Shown one piece after another: positions 1 to 9,007 of a stretch of 64,000 nt of DNA; the first letter of the stretch is position 1, and every line of letters starts with the position of its first letter. The translations under genes were made by a program, and so were the position numbers. The stretch is from the NCBI GenBank assembly GCA_001724855.1, contig MEED01000013.1, positions 1 through 64,000 of the forward strand, read 5' to 3'. Under the pieces are notes generated by a model that saw only the letters and a program-made list of their open reading frames with translations, was not told the origin of the DNA and made no database searches. This DNA is from Lautropia sp. SCN 69-89. GTDB taxonomy: Bacteria > Pseudomonadota > Gammaproteobacteria > Burkholderiales > Burkholderiaceae_E.

Positions 1-18
1 ACGACGGAGACCGCGCCG

Positions 19-480
19 ATGCGCATACGCAACCAACGCGACTTCTGGTCCGGGGTGATGTTCCTGGTGCTGGGGGTGCTGTTCGTGATCTTCTCGCAGG
101 CCTACCAGCTGGGCACGCCGGCGCGCATGGGGCCGGGCTTCTTTCCGACGATGCTGGGCGCGCTGATGGCGCTGCTGGGGCTGGGCATCGGCTGGCGCGC
201 GCTGTCGCGCTCGAGCGGCAAGGTCGAGCTGGAGCCGGTGGGCTGGCGCGAGCTGTTCCTGATTCTTCTGGCCGTGGGAGTGTTCGCAGCCGCACTGTCG
301 CAACTCGGGATGGTGGTGGCGATCACGCTGCTCATCGCGATCTCGGCGCTCGCGAGCCACGAATTCAACTGGAAGGAGACGGCCATCTCGATCGTGGTGC
401 TGCTGGTGCTCTCGGATCTGGTGTTCGTGCGAGGCCTGGAGCTTCAGTTTCCGGTCTGGCCGGTATTTCTCACCCGATAA
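19..480 (+). CDS. tctB: Tripartite tricarboxylate transporter small membrane subunit TctB
   Basis: Small membrane subunit of a TctABC secondary transporter, which imports carboxylates captured by a periplasmic Bug/TctC protein. The 153-residue protein has about four hydrophobic segments and the family's early glycine/proline stretch around GPGFFPTMLG (residues 39-48), a hallmark of TctB. It stands 18 bases before the large subunit TctA, and TctC follows, so all three parts are present. The window starts only 18 bases upstream, so promoter and any preceding gene are not visible. Identification rests on family pattern plus neighbours. Confidence 0.9.
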   Translation: MRIRNQRDFWSGVMFLVLGVLFVIFSQAYQLGTPARMGPGFFPTMLGALMALLGLGIGWRALSRSSGKVELEPVGWRELFLILLAVGVFAAALSQLGMVVAITLLIAISALASHEFNWKETAISIVVLLVLSDLVFVRGLELQFPVWPVFLTR

Positions 481-498
481 CCCGGAGCCGGGCGAAAC

Positions 499-2010
499 AT
501 GGAACTGCTCTCGAACCTCTCGCTGGGCTTTGCCACGGCGCTTACGCTCACCAACCTCTTCTACTGCTTCGTGGGCGTGCTGCTGGGTACGCTGATCGGC
601 GTGCTGCCGGGCATCGGGCCGCTGGCCACGATCGCGATGCTGCTGCCGATCACCTACAAGCTCTCCGACCCCACCACGGCGCTGATCATGCTCGCCGGCA
701 TCTACTACGGCGCGCAGTACGGGGGCTCGACCACCGCGATCCTGGTGAACCTGCCCGGGGAGACCTCCTCGGTGGTCACCACGCTCGACGGCTACCAGAT
801 GGCGCGCCAGGGCCGCCCCGGGCCGGCGCTGGCGATCGCCGCGATCGGCTCGTTCTTCGCCGGCACCGTGGCCACGCTGCTGATCGCCGGGTTTGCCCCG
901 CCGCTGGCCGAGGTGGCCTTCAAGTTCGGCCCGGCCGAGTACTTCTCGCTGATGGTGCTGGGCCTGATCGCCGCGGTGGTGCTCGCCCACGGCTCGATCC
1001 TCAAGGCGCTCGCCATGGTGGTGTTCGGGCTGCTCATCGGCATGGTGGGCACCGACGTGAACTCGGGCGTGGCGCGCTTCTCCTTCGACATCCCCGAGCT
1101 CACCGACGGCATCGAGTTCGCCGCGGTCGCCATGGGCATCTTCGGCTTCGGCGAGATCATCTGCAACCTCGAGCAGCGCGAGAACCGCGAGATCTTCACC
1201 AAGCGGGTCGGGCGCATGCTGCCCAGCATGGCCGAGTTCAGGGCCTCGATCGCACCGATCGTGCGCGGCACCGCACTGGGCTCGTTCCTGGGCATCCTGC
1301 CCGGCGGCGGCGCGGTGCTCTCCTCGTTCACCTCCTACGCGATCGAGAAGAAGATCTCGAAGACGCCCGAGCGCTTCGGCAAGGGCGCGATCGAGGGCGT
1401 GGCCGGCCCCGAGTCGGCCAACAACGCGGGTGCGCAGACCTCGTTCATCCCGATGCTCACGCTGGGCATCCCCACCAACGCGGTGATGGCGCTGATGGTG
1501 GCCGGCATGATGATCCACAACATCCAGCCCGGCCCGCAGGTGATGACCAGCAACCCGAGCCTGTTCTGGGGGCTGATCGCCTCGATGTGGGTGGGCAACC
1601 TGATGCTGGTGATCCTGAACCTGCCGCTGATCGGCATCTGGATCAAGCTGCTCACCGTGCCCTACCGGATCCTGTATCCGGCGATCCTGCTGTTTTGCTG
1701 CGTCGGGGCGTACTCCATCAACAACAACGTCTTCGACGTCTTCGTCACCATCCCCTTCGCGATCCTCGGCTACGTGTTCCGCAAGCTCGACTGCGAGCCC
1801 GCGCCGCTGCTGCTCGGGCTGGTGCTGGGCAAGCTGATGGAGGAGTACCTGCGCCGCGCAATGACGATCTCGCGCGGCGACTGGTCGGTCTTCGTCACCC
1901 GCCCGCTGTCGGCCACCCTTCTGGCCATCGCCGCCGTGCTGCTCGTCATCGTCTTCCTGCCCAGCATCGCGAAGAAACGTGACGAGGCCTTCGCCGGGAG
2001 TGAGGACTGA
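499..2010 (+). CDS. tctA: Tripartite tricarboxylate transporter large permease TctA
   Basis: Large integral-membrane subunit (503 residues, the usual size) of the TctABC importer, forming the substrate path across the inner membrane. The two family repeats are visible: GVLPGIGPLATIAML near residue 35 and LGILPGGGAVLSSF near residue 260, each with a Pro-Gly-rich substrate motif. About twelve hydrophobic segments are spread along the protein. Start is the ATG following a GAGCCGGGCG leader just after tctB. The cargo cannot be read from sequence; the adjacent SDR and aldehyde dehydrogenase suggest a carboxylate feeding an oxidation pathway. Confidence 0.95.
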   Translation: MELLSNLSLGFATALTLTNLFYCFVGVLLGTLIGVLPGIGPLATIAMLLPITYKLSDPTTALIMLAGIYYGAQYGGSTTAILVNLPGETSSVVTTLDGYQMARQGRPGPALAIAAIGSFFAGTVATLLIAGFAPPLAEVAFKFGPAEYFSLMVLGLIAAVVLAHGSILKALAMVVFGLLIGMVGTDVNSGVARFSFDIPELTDGIEFAAVAMGIFGFGEIICNLEQRENREIFTKRVGRMLPSMAEFRASIAPIVRGTALGSFLGILPGGGAVLSSFTSYAIEKKISKTPERFGKGAIEGVAGPESANNAGAQTSFIPMLTLGIPTNAVMALMVAGMMIHNIQPGPQVMTSNPSLFWGLIASMWVGNLMLVILNLPLIGIWIKLLTVPYRILYPAILLFCCVGAYSINNNVFDVFVTIPFAILGYVFRKLDCEPAPLLLGLVLGKLMEEYLRRAMTISRGDWSVFVTRPLSATLLAIAAVLLVIVFLPSIAKKRDEAFAGSED

Positions 2011-2062
2011 ACCCACTCACCGGCATCGTCCCCGCTTCCGCACAACGCACGAGGAGTCTCCG

Positions 2063-3028
2063 ATGCAGTCCAGGTATCTTCGACGGATCGCGGCCGCCGC
2101 AGTGTTCGCATTGTCCCCGGTATACGCCGCTGCACCCGAACCCTTTCCTGCGAAAACGATACGTATCGTCGTGCCCTATCCCGCCGGTGGCACGGCAGAC
2201 TCGATCGCGAGGCTGTTCTCGGCCAGGCTGGCCGATAGCCTGAAAGGCATTGTCATCGTCGAGAACAAGTCGGGCGCCTCGGGCACGATCGGCGCCGAGA
2301 CGGTCGTGAAAGCCGAGCCGGACGGTCACACGCTTCTGCTCACCGTCACGACACAACTGTCGAACGCCGCATTCAACGTCAAGCCCAACTACGACCCGAT
2401 CACCGACTTCGCCCCCATCGCCGGACTCACGTTGGCGCCGATGGCCCTCGCCGTCCCCCACGACATGCCCGCCAACACCGTCGGCGAGCTCGAGGCACTC
2501 GCAAGAACCAGGAAGCTGGCATACGGATCGTACGGTACCGGTTCGTCGGGACACGTGATGCTGGCCACGTTCAACCGGCGCATCGGTGGCCAGATGGTGC
2601 ACGTTCCGTATCGCGGCGAATCGCCGATGGTCACCGATCTGCTCGGGGGGCAAATCCAGGCCGCCCTGCTGACTGTCGGTATCGCCCGTGAACTTCAGAA
2701 GAGCGGCAAGGTGAAGCTGCTTGCAACGGTCGGACCGTCGCGCAGCGAGTTCCTGCCCAGACTGCCCACCTTCGACGAACTCGGCTACGGCGAATTCGAT
2801 TGGACATTCGGGGTCGGTCTCTACACTTCGTCGCGAGTTCCGGCCGCAGTCGTCGCGAGGCTGGAGCGGGCGAGTCTCGAAATCATGGCCCTTCCGGACT
2901 TCCAGGACCGCCTGCGTGCCATTGGCGCGCAACCATGGGGGGCACCGGCCGCGGAGCTGAAGAGGCGACTGGTGATCGACACCATTCTCTGGAACAAGAC
3001 GCTCGCTCGTCTCGGAAAGCTGGAATGA
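2063..3028 (+). CDS. tctC: Bug/TctC-family periplasmic solute-binding protein
   Basis: Periplasmic binding component of the TctABC system. The start at 2063 is chosen because a GAGGAG ribosome site lies 7 bases upstream and a Sec signal peptide follows (RRIAAAAVFALSPVYAAA). An upstream in-frame start at 1979 would overlap tctA and hide the signal. The mature part begins with the Bug signature FPAKTIRIVVPYPAGGTADSIAR, which forms the ligand carboxylate clamp, and continues with the usual VENKSGASGTIGAE and DLLGGQIQ motifs. Length is 321 residues, typical of the family. Ligand unknown. Confidence 0.93.
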   Translation: MQSRYLRRIAAAAVFALSPVYAAAPEPFPAKTIRIVVPYPAGGTADSIARLFSARLADSLKGIVIVENKSGASGTIGAETVVKAEPDGHTLLLTVTTQLSNAAFNVKPNYDPITDFAPIAGLTLAPMALAVPHDMPANTVGELEALARTRKLAYGSYGTGSSGHVMLATFNRRIGGQMVHVPYRGESPMVTDLLGGQIQAALLTVGIARELQKSGKVKLLATVGPSRSEFLPRLPTFDELGYGEFDWTFGVGLYTSSRVPAAVVARLERASLEIMALPDFQDRLRAIGAQPWGAPAAELKRRLVIDTILWNKTLARLGKLE

Positions 3029-3065
3029 CGATCACGCACGCACGACTTCTCGTGGAGAAAGGACC

Positions 3066-3851
3066 ATGACCATGCACGCTCACGATGACGCTCCGCCCCC
3101 GAGGCGCCGCCTGGTGGTCGCGGGAGGCTGCGGAGGCATGGGCCAGGCACTGGTGTCCGCCGGCGTCACGCTGAATCTGGACGTGGCCGTGCTTGACCTG
3201 CCGCGCTCGATCGAGAGCACGCCGCCGGTGCCGGGCGCCAGGTACCTTGCCTGCGACGTCGGCGACGAAGATCAGGTTCGGGCTGCGATGCGCCGGATCA
3301 CGGACGACTGGCCGACGCTGGACGGACTCGTCAACCTTGCCGGCTTCACCGGCGAGCGGATCCCGATCGAAGCGATGGCAACCGGGGAATGGGACGCCAT
3401 CCACAACGCCGGCTTGCGTGGTGCATTCCTGCTCGCCCGAGAAGCGGCGCCGCTTCTGCGGCGCTGCGCGCGCGAGGGCGGACGGCCTGCGGCCGTGCTG
3501 GTGTCTTCCACGTTCGCGGTGCGGGTACCGCACGCGGGCTACGGACCCTACGCAACGGCGAAGGCCGGAGTCCTGAACCTCGTTCGTGTGCTGGCCACGG
3601 AGTGGGCACCCGATATCCGCGTGAACGGCATCGCGCCTGGCGTGATCGAGACGCCGTTCCTCTCCGGAGGAACCGGTCGCGCCCCGAAGAGCACGGGATT
3701 GGACCTTGCGAGGTTTCTCGGCGGCGTGCCGCTCGGCCGCCTCGGCAAGGCGGCGGACATTGCCGGGCCGATCCTCTTCCTGCTCGGGGATGCCGCAGCC
3801 TACATCACCGGGCAGACGCTGCACGTCAACGGCGGAAGTTACATGGCATGA
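3066..3851 (+). CDS. Short-chain dehydrogenase/reductase
   Basis: NAD(P)-dependent oxidoreductase of the classical SDR family, 261 residues. The N-terminal Rossmann motif is GGCGGMG near residue 20; the catalytic serine sits in VLVSSTF, and the YxxxK pair is Tyr162/Lys166 in YATAK. The C-terminus has the family's GQTLHVNGG. A GGAGAAAGG ribosome site precedes the start. Its stop overlaps the start of the aldehyde dehydrogenase by four bases (ATGA), so the two are translationally coupled. A likely role is oxidising an alcohol delivered by the transporter to an aldehyde or ketone; the substrate is unknown. Confidence 0.92.
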   Translation: MTMHAHDDAPPPRRRLVVAGGCGGMGQALVSAGVTLNLDVAVLDLPRSIESTPPVPGARYLACDVGDEDQVRAAMRRITDDWPTLDGLVNLAGFTGERIPIEAMATGEWDAIHNAGLRGAFLLAREAAPLLRRCAREGGRPAAVLVSSTFAVRVPHAGYGPYATAKAGVLNLVRVLATEWAPDIRVNGIAPGVIETPFLSGGTGRAPKSTGLDLARFLGGVPLGRLGKAADIAGPILFLLGDAAAYITGQTLHVNGGSYMA

Positions 3852-5350
3852 ACCATCCGGCTCCCTTCCCGGTGCGCGAGCGCATCACGAGCTTCATCGA
3901 CGGTCAGTGGCTTGCGCCCGGCGGCAAGGCGCTGTCGATCGTCGACCCCGCGTCCGAACGCCAGGTTGCGACCTTGTACGGGGCCGACGAAGCCCAGACG
4001 TCGGCCGCCGTCGAAGCCGCACACCGCTCATTCGCGAAGCGCACATGGGTAGACATGGGCACCGCAAGCAAGCAGGCGGTATTCCGACGGATCGTCGACC
4101 TGACCCGCTCGCGACTGGACGAACTGGCGTGGCTCGAATGCCTCAATACCGGGATTCCGTATCACTACATGCGAGAGCGGCAGCTTCCGCGCATTCTTCG
4201 GAACTTTTCCTTCTTCGCCGATTCGATGTCGCAGGGCGTCGAGAAGGCCGCGACGCAGGATGGCGAATACCTGAGGTTCGTGGTCCGCGAACCGGTCGGT
4301 GTCGCCGCGCTGATCTCGCCATGGAACGCGCCGTTGGCCCTCGCGTCCACCAAGATCGCGGCCGCGTTGGCGTTCGGCAACTCCTGCGTCGTGAAGTGCG
4401 CCGAGCAAACGCCACTCGCGGTCGCGCGGTTCATGGATATCCTGGCCGAGGCGGGCGTACCACCCGGAGTGGTGAACCTGGTGAACGGGCTCGGCGAGGT
4501 GACCGGCCGCGCACTGGTCCGCCATCCGCTGGTGAAGGCGATTTCCTTCACGGGGGGCACACAGACCGGCCGCTCGATCGCAGCGGATGCCGCTCCGCTA
4601 CTCAAGCGTGTCGATCTGGAACTGGGTGGGAAGTCGGCCAACATCGTTGCGGCTTCGGCTCCTTTCGAAGACGCACTCGACGGAGCTCTCACGTCGATCT
4701 TCACCAACAACGGCCAGCAGTGCTTTGCCGGATCGCGAATCCTCGTCCATCGAAGCATCGCCGGGCGTTTCATCGAAAGCTTCGTAGCGCGGGCGCGGCG
4801 CATCCGGGTCGGCCACCCTCACGACGCGGCCACGGAAGTGGGTCCGCTGGCGAATGCGGCGCACTACGGGCGCGTGCTTTCGTACGTGACGCTGGCGCGA
4901 CGCGAAGGCTCGCAACTGCTGACGGGGGGCGAGCGGCCCACCGACCACCCGGTCGGCTACTATCTCCAGCCGACTGCGCTTCTCGCGCGCTCCAACCGCG
5001 ACCGAGTCTGCCAGGAGGAGATCTTCGGTCCGGTCGTGGCATTCGAAGTCTTCGATGACTTCGACGAGGCCATCGCGATCGCCAACGATTCGAGCTTCGG
5101 CCTCGTCTCGTATCTCTGGTCGAACGACCTCTCCGAGTGCCTGCGAGCGGTGACGAAGATCGAGGCCGGCACGGTGCTGGTCAACACGCCGATGTCGCTC
5201 GACCTGCGCCTGCCCTTCGCCGGCTACAAGGAGTCCGGTCTCGGGCAGGAAGGCATGGAGGGATTCCGGCGCCTGTATACGCAGGAGAAGACCGCGGCCG
5301 TCGCGCTGCGCCGGCCCGCAATGGCCCGACTCGGCGCAGGACCCGCATAG
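3848..5350 (+). CDS. Aldehyde dehydrogenase (NAD(P)+)
   Basis: Oxidises an aldehyde to the carboxylate. The start at 3848 (residues MNHPAPF) overlaps the SDR stop as ATGA; the open frame extends upstream but only as a shadow of the SDR gene. Length 500 residues is normal. The catalytic pair is visible: Glu258 in LELGGKSAN and Cys292 in NNGQQCFAGSR. The C-terminal FAGYKESGLGQEG motif is the usual ALDH cofactor/oligomer segment. It is the last gene of the tct operon and converges on ubiX with 28 bases between. The SDR and this enzyme together could take an alcohol to an acid. Confidence 0.93.
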   Translation: MNHPAPFPVRERITSFIDGQWLAPGGKALSIVDPASERQVATLYGADEAQTSAAVEAAHRSFAKRTWVDMGTASKQAVFRRIVDLTRSRLDELAWLECLNTGIPYHYMRERQLPRILRNFSFFADSMSQGVEKAATQDGEYLRFVVREPVGVAALISPWNAPLALASTKIAAALAFGNSCVVKCAEQTPLAVARFMDILAEAGVPPGVVNLVNGLGEVTGRALVRHPLVKAISFTGGTQTGRSIAADAAPLLKRVDLELGGKSANIVAASAPFEDALDGALTSIFTNNGQQCFAGSRILVHRSIAGRFIESFVARARRIRVGHPHDAATEVGPLANAAHYGRVLSYVTLARREGSQLLTGGERPTDHPVGYYLQPTALLARSNRDRVCQEEIFGPVVAFEVFDDFDEAIAIANDSSFGLVSYLWSNDLSECLRAVTKIEAGTVLVNTPMSLDLRLPFAGYKESGLGQEGMEGFRRLYTQEKTAAVALRRPAMARLGAGPA

Positions 5351-5378
5351 ACCGGCGTCGCGCCGTTGGCCGCCGCAG

Positions 5379-5954
5379 TCATTCACCGGGCGAGGAATCC
5401 TTCCAGCGCTTCACCAGCGCATGCGGAATCGAGAAGTGGTCCAGCAGCCGGCCGATCGTGTGATCGACGATGTCGGCAACCGTCTGCGGCCGGTTATAGA
5501 ACGCAGGGACCGGCGGCATCACGACCGCGCCGATGCGCGTGACCTGCGCCATCAGTTCGAGATGCCCCAGATGCAGCGGCGTCTCCCGAACGAGCAGGAC
5601 GACCCGGCGGCGCTCCTTGAGGCAGACGTCGGCTGCCCGCGTCAGGAGGTTGCTTCCGTACGAGTTCGCGATCTCGGCCAGAGACTTGATCGAGCACGGC
5701 GCGACAACCATCCCCATCGTCATGAACGATCCGCTTGCCAGCGACGCGCCGATATCGGTGTGCCGGTGCACGACATCGGCCATCGCTTCGACTTCGGCCA
5801 CGGTCGTGTCGGTTTCTTCGGTGATGGTGCGTCGGGCAGACGGAGAAATGACCAGGTGGGTCTCGATGTCCGGATTCCCCGCCAGAGCCTGGAGAGTGCG
5901 GATTCCGTAGATGGCGCCGGACGCGCCGGACAGTGCGACGATCAGCCTTTGCAT
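5379..5954 (-). CDS. ubiX: UbiX-type flavin prenyltransferase
   Basis: Transfers a dimethylallyl group onto FMN to make prenylated FMN, the cofactor of UbiD decarboxylases. The protein has the UbiX start MQRLIVALSGASGAIYG (FMN phosphate loop), the internal SGSFMTMGMVVAPCSIKSLA motif and the LLVRETPLHLGHLELM segment that binds the prenyl phosphate. Length 191 is typical. It is the last gene of the 15-gene minus-strand run and overlaps the upstream CoA ligase by 13 bases. A UbiD gene lies at 24626-26056, so cofactor maker and user are probably both here; a housekeeping ubiX may exist elsewhere. Confidence 0.93.
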   Translation of the reverse strand: MQRLIVALSGASGAIYGIRTLQALAGNPDIETHLVISPSARRTITEETDTTVAEVEAMADVVHRHTDIGASLASGSFMTMGMVVAPCSIKSLAEIANSYGSNLLTRAADVCLKERRRVVLLVRETPLHLGHLELMAQVTRIGAVVMPPVPAFYNRPQTVADIVDHTIGRLLDHFSIPHALVKRWKDSSPGE

Positions 5955-7543
5955 TCAGCGCCCCTTTCGTGGTGCACGGTTCGAGCGATCTCTTCATGAC
6001 GTGCCCGCAACTCGCGCTTGAGCACCTTGCCGATCGCGCTCCGAGGAAACCCTTCCACCACGTGCAGCGCGGCAAGGCGCTGGGTCTTCCCCGCATGGCG
6101 GTTGTACCAGTCGAGGATCTCGCCGCCGGCAGCGCGGGCCGCGTCGCGCAGAATCACGAACGCGACCGGCGTCTCGCCCCATCGATCCGACGGCACACCG
6201 ACGACCGCCGCATCGCCGATCGCCGGATGGAGTCGCAACTGCGCCTCGATGTCGCTCGGGTAGATATTGAAGCCGCCACTGATGATCATGTCCTTGCGGC
6301 GATCGATCAAGGTGAGGAAACCGTCGGCATCGAAGCGGCCGACGTCGCCGGTGCGAATGAAACGCTTGCCAGTCGCATCGAACCACTCGACTTCGCGAGT
6401 CTTCTCGGGCTGGCCGTGATAGCCGCTCATCATGCTGGCGGAATGGCCGACCACTTCGCCGACCTGTCCGGGCGCCACTTCGCGCCCGTCCTCGTCGATC
6501 AGGCGGATGTCGCATCCGTCGGCTGGGCGGCCGACCGTATGCAGCTTGTCGGGATGCGCGCGAGCATCGAGGACTGTGCTTCCGCCGCCCTCGGTCATCC
6601 CGTAGAACTCGAGGAGCCCGCCGGGCCAGCGCGACAGGACATCCGCCTTCAGCGCGGTCGCGAACGGCGCGCTGGTGCAGAACTTGACCTGGAACGAAGA
6701 CAGGTCGAAGTCGCCGAATTCCGGTAGCGCCATGATGCGCTGGTACTGCACCGGCACCAGCATGGTATGCGTGACGCGCTGCCGATGCGCGATCCGGAGG
6801 TACGCATGGGCGTCGAACTTCGGCATCAAGTACGCGCAGCCGCCGAACGCCAGGGTGGGGAAGAACGCGACCAGCGTCGTGTTCGAATAGAGCGGAGTGG
6901 CCAACAGGGTGCGGGTGGCCGGCGAATATCCGTGGCTCGCCCCACGGCGCACCTGGGCCCAGCGCACGCCGTGCGACTGGACGATGCCCTTGGGCGTGCC
7001 CGTCGTTCCCGAGGAGTAGATGATATTGAACGGATCGGATGGCCCGATGACGACACCGGCGGGTGCGGTTCCCGGCGGTGCAAGCCATTCTTCGAATTCC
7101 GGGCCGGGAACGTCGTCGCCGAGCGCAACGCAGTTCGCGCGGTCGAAATCTTCCGGTTGCAGCGACGGCGCAGCCGCATCGATGAACAGGCGCCGTGCCC
7201 CGGAATCCCGGAGCATTGCGACAAGGCTCTCGCGCGTGACGGACGGCGGCAAGGGCGCCACCACCGCTCCGGCGCACAGCGCGCCCAGATAGACCTGTGC
7301 ATATCGCACCGACGGTCGCCCGCACAGCGCGACAACCTGCCCGGGGCGAACGCCGTCGCGCTGCAGCGTGACGGCAATACGGCTCATCGAAGCGCCCAGC
7401 CCCGCATAGTCGATCGCCGTCTGGCCGTCATCGAGTGCCGGCGCTGCAGGCCGCACGCGGGCATGCTCGGCGATCCGCTCGGCGATCAGACCGAACGAGG
7501 GAAGCGAGTCTCCTGGCGACCAGGTGATCGAGGCATCGCGCAT
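5942..7543 (-). CDS. AMP-forming acyl-CoA ligase
   Basis: Adenylate-forming enzyme of the ANL superfamily that activates a carboxylic acid to its CoA thioester using ATP. Visible motifs in order: the ATP loop SSGTTGTPKG near residue 175, FYGMTEGGG near 315, the hinge DRRKDMIISGG near 410, and the catalytic lysine region IGKVLKREL near the end. Length 533 is normal. It begins two bases after the end of livF and overlaps ubiX, so it is coupled to the Liv importer. It could activate the acid imported by that system. Substrate not predictable from sequence alone. Confidence 0.92.
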   Translation of the reverse strand: MRDASITWSPGDSLPSFGLIAERIAEHARVRPAAPALDDGQTAIDYAGLGASMSRIAVTLQRDGVRPGQVVALCGRPSVRYAQVYLGALCAGAVVAPLPPSVTRESLVAMLRDSGARRLFIDAAAPSLQPEDFDRANCVALGDDVPGPEFEEWLAPPGTAPAGVVIGPSDPFNIIYSSGTTGTPKGIVQSHGVRWAQVRRGASHGYSPATRTLLATPLYSNTTLVAFFPTLAFGGCAYLMPKFDAHAYLRIAHRQRVTHTMLVPVQYQRIMALPEFGDFDLSSFQVKFCTSAPFATALKADVLSRWPGGLLEFYGMTEGGGSTVLDARAHPDKLHTVGRPADGCDIRLIDEDGREVAPGQVGEVVGHSASMMSGYHGQPEKTREVEWFDATGKRFIRTGDVGRFDADGFLTLIDRRKDMIISGGFNIYPSDIEAQLRLHPAIGDAAVVGVPSDRWGETPVAFVILRDAARAAGGEILDWYNRHAGKTQRLAALHVVEGFPRSAIGKVLKRELRARHEEIARTVHHERGAECKG

Positions 7544-7545
7544 CT

Positions 7546-8253
7546 TCAGACTGCGATCACGTCGAACAGTTGCCGGCAGTCGACATCGGAGTCGGCCCGG
7601 CCCTCGAAAATGACCCGACCACGCTCGAGAGCGTAGAACCGCGTCACGATGCTCAGCGCCCGGCGGACGTTCTGCTCGACGAGCAGGATCGGAACGCCCT
7701 TGTCACGAAGATTCTCGATCATTGCAAAGATCTCGTCGACGATCATCGGCGCCAGACCTTCGGATGGTTCGTCGATCAGCAGCATCTTCGGTGCTCCGAC
7801 GAGGACGCGCGCCATTGCCAACATCTGTTGTTCGCCGCCCGAAAGCGTCGTCCCCATCTGGCTGCGCCGCTCCGAGAGCCGCGGGAATTGCCCGTAGATC
7901 CATTCGAGCCGTTCCCGGAGCCACCGGCGCGGTCTTCCCGGACACTGCAGGCCACCGAGTCGGAGGTTCTCCTCCACGGACAATCCCGGGAAGATGCGAC
8001 GATCCTCGGGAACGAGACCCAGGCCGAGTCGACATATCCGGTCGGGCGCGGCACCGGCAATCGCAACGCCATCCAGCTCGATCATGCCCGACGTCGGCTT
8101 CAACCAGCCGGCCACCGCCTTGATGACCGTCGTCTTCCCGACCCCATTGCGGCCGAACAAGCCCACCACCTCGCCGGGTCCGACCGTGAGCGACACGCCC
8201 TGCAGTACATGGCTCAACCCATAGTGCGCATGCACATCACGTAGCGTCAGCAC
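7546..8253 (-). CDS. livF: Branched-chain-type ABC importer ATPase LivF
   Basis: Second ATP-binding subunit of a LivFGHMK-type importer. Walker A GRNGVGKTT, signature LSGGEQQ, Walker B MLLIDEPSEGL and the C-terminal LVEQNVRRAL switch are present. I place the start at the GTG at 8253: it has a strong GGAGAGG ribosome site seven bases upstream and gives the normal VLTLRDVHAHYG beginning. An ATG at 8289 would add twelve atypical residues. With the GTG the gene overlaps livG by 17 bases. Length is 235 residues, typical. The system's context (CoA ligases, hydratase) suggests import of an organic acid rather than leucine. Confidence 0.92.
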   Translation of the reverse strand: MLTLRDVHAHYGLSHVLQGVSLTVGPGEVVGLFGRNGVGKTTVIKAVAGWLKPTSGMIELDGVAIAGAAPDRICRLGLGLVPEDRRIFPGLSVEENLRLGGLQCPGRPRRWLRERLEWIYGQFPRLSERRSQMGTTLSGGEQQMLAMARVLVGAPKMLLIDEPSEGLAPMIVDEIFAMIENLRDKGVPILLVEQNVRRALSIVTRFYALERGRVIFEGRADSDVDCRQLFDVIAV

Positions 8254-9007
8254 CGCGAGCCTCTCCAAAATAGGCCACCTGCACCGCACGATTGCCGCGT
8301 ACCTCGCGTGCAGTGCCTTCCGCGATCTTCCGCCCTTGCGCCATCACGATGACGTGGTCCGACAGATCCATCACCAGGTCGACGTCGTGCTCGATCAACA
8401 GAATCGACACGTCGCCGACGAGACTGCGGATCAGGTCTGCCGTCTCCCTCGTGTCCGCGTGCGACATTCCCTGCGTTGGCTCGTCCAGGAGCAGCATCTT
8501 CGGCTCCGATGCAAGGGCAACGGCGATCTCGAGTCGCCGCTGCTCGCCGTGAGACAGATGCCCGGCAAGTTCCCCGGCCTTCGTGTCCAGCGAAAATCGC
8601 TCGATCAGGTGCGAGACGCGCGCTCGCGCGCGCTCGCTGCGGCCTACCGGTTGCAGCACCCGGGCCCCGGGCTCCAGGAACTGCGCCGCCAGGCGCAGGT
8701 TCTCGAAGACCGTAAGGTCGAAGAACAGATTGGTGATCTGGAAGGACCGGCTCAGGCCCGCCGCGAGCATCGCTGGCGGGGACTTTCCGGAGACGTCCCT
8801 GCCCGCAAAGTGCATGGATCCCGCCGTCGGCGCCAACGCGCCGCTGATCAGATTGAAGAGCGTGCTCTTCCCGGCGCCATTCGGACCGATGACCGAGGTG
8901 ACGCACCCGGCCGCAGCGTCGAAGCTGACATCGTCCACCGCCACGAGCGCGCCGAATCGTACGGACAGGTTGCGCACCGAGAGAATGGGAGAGGCCAGGC
9001 CATTCAT
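8237..9007 (-). CDS. livG: Branched-chain-type ABC importer ATPase LivG
   Basis: First ATP-binding subunit of the Liv-type importer. It shows Walker A GPNGAGKST, the variant signature LSHGEQRRLE, Walker B MLLLDEPTQGM, and the LivG C-terminal extension ending near VQVAYFGEA. The start at 9007 (MNGLASPILSV) forms a four-base ATGA overlap with the end of livM; the open frame continues upstream but that part shadows livM. Length 256 residues fits the family. It lies between livM and livF in the canonical KHMGF order. Confidence 0.94.
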   Translation of the reverse strand: MNGLASPILSVRNLSVRFGALVAVDDVSFDAAAGCVTSVIGPNGAGKSTLFNLISGALAPTAGSMHFAGRDVSGKSPPAMLAAGLSRSFQITNLFFDLTVFENLRLAAQFLEPGARVLQPVGRSERARARVSHLIERFSLDTKAGELAGHLSHGEQRRLEIAVALASEPKMLLLDEPTQGMSHADTRETADLIRSLVGDVSILLIEHDVDLVMDLSDHVIVMAQGRKIAEGTAREVRGNRAVQVAYFGEARGADAT

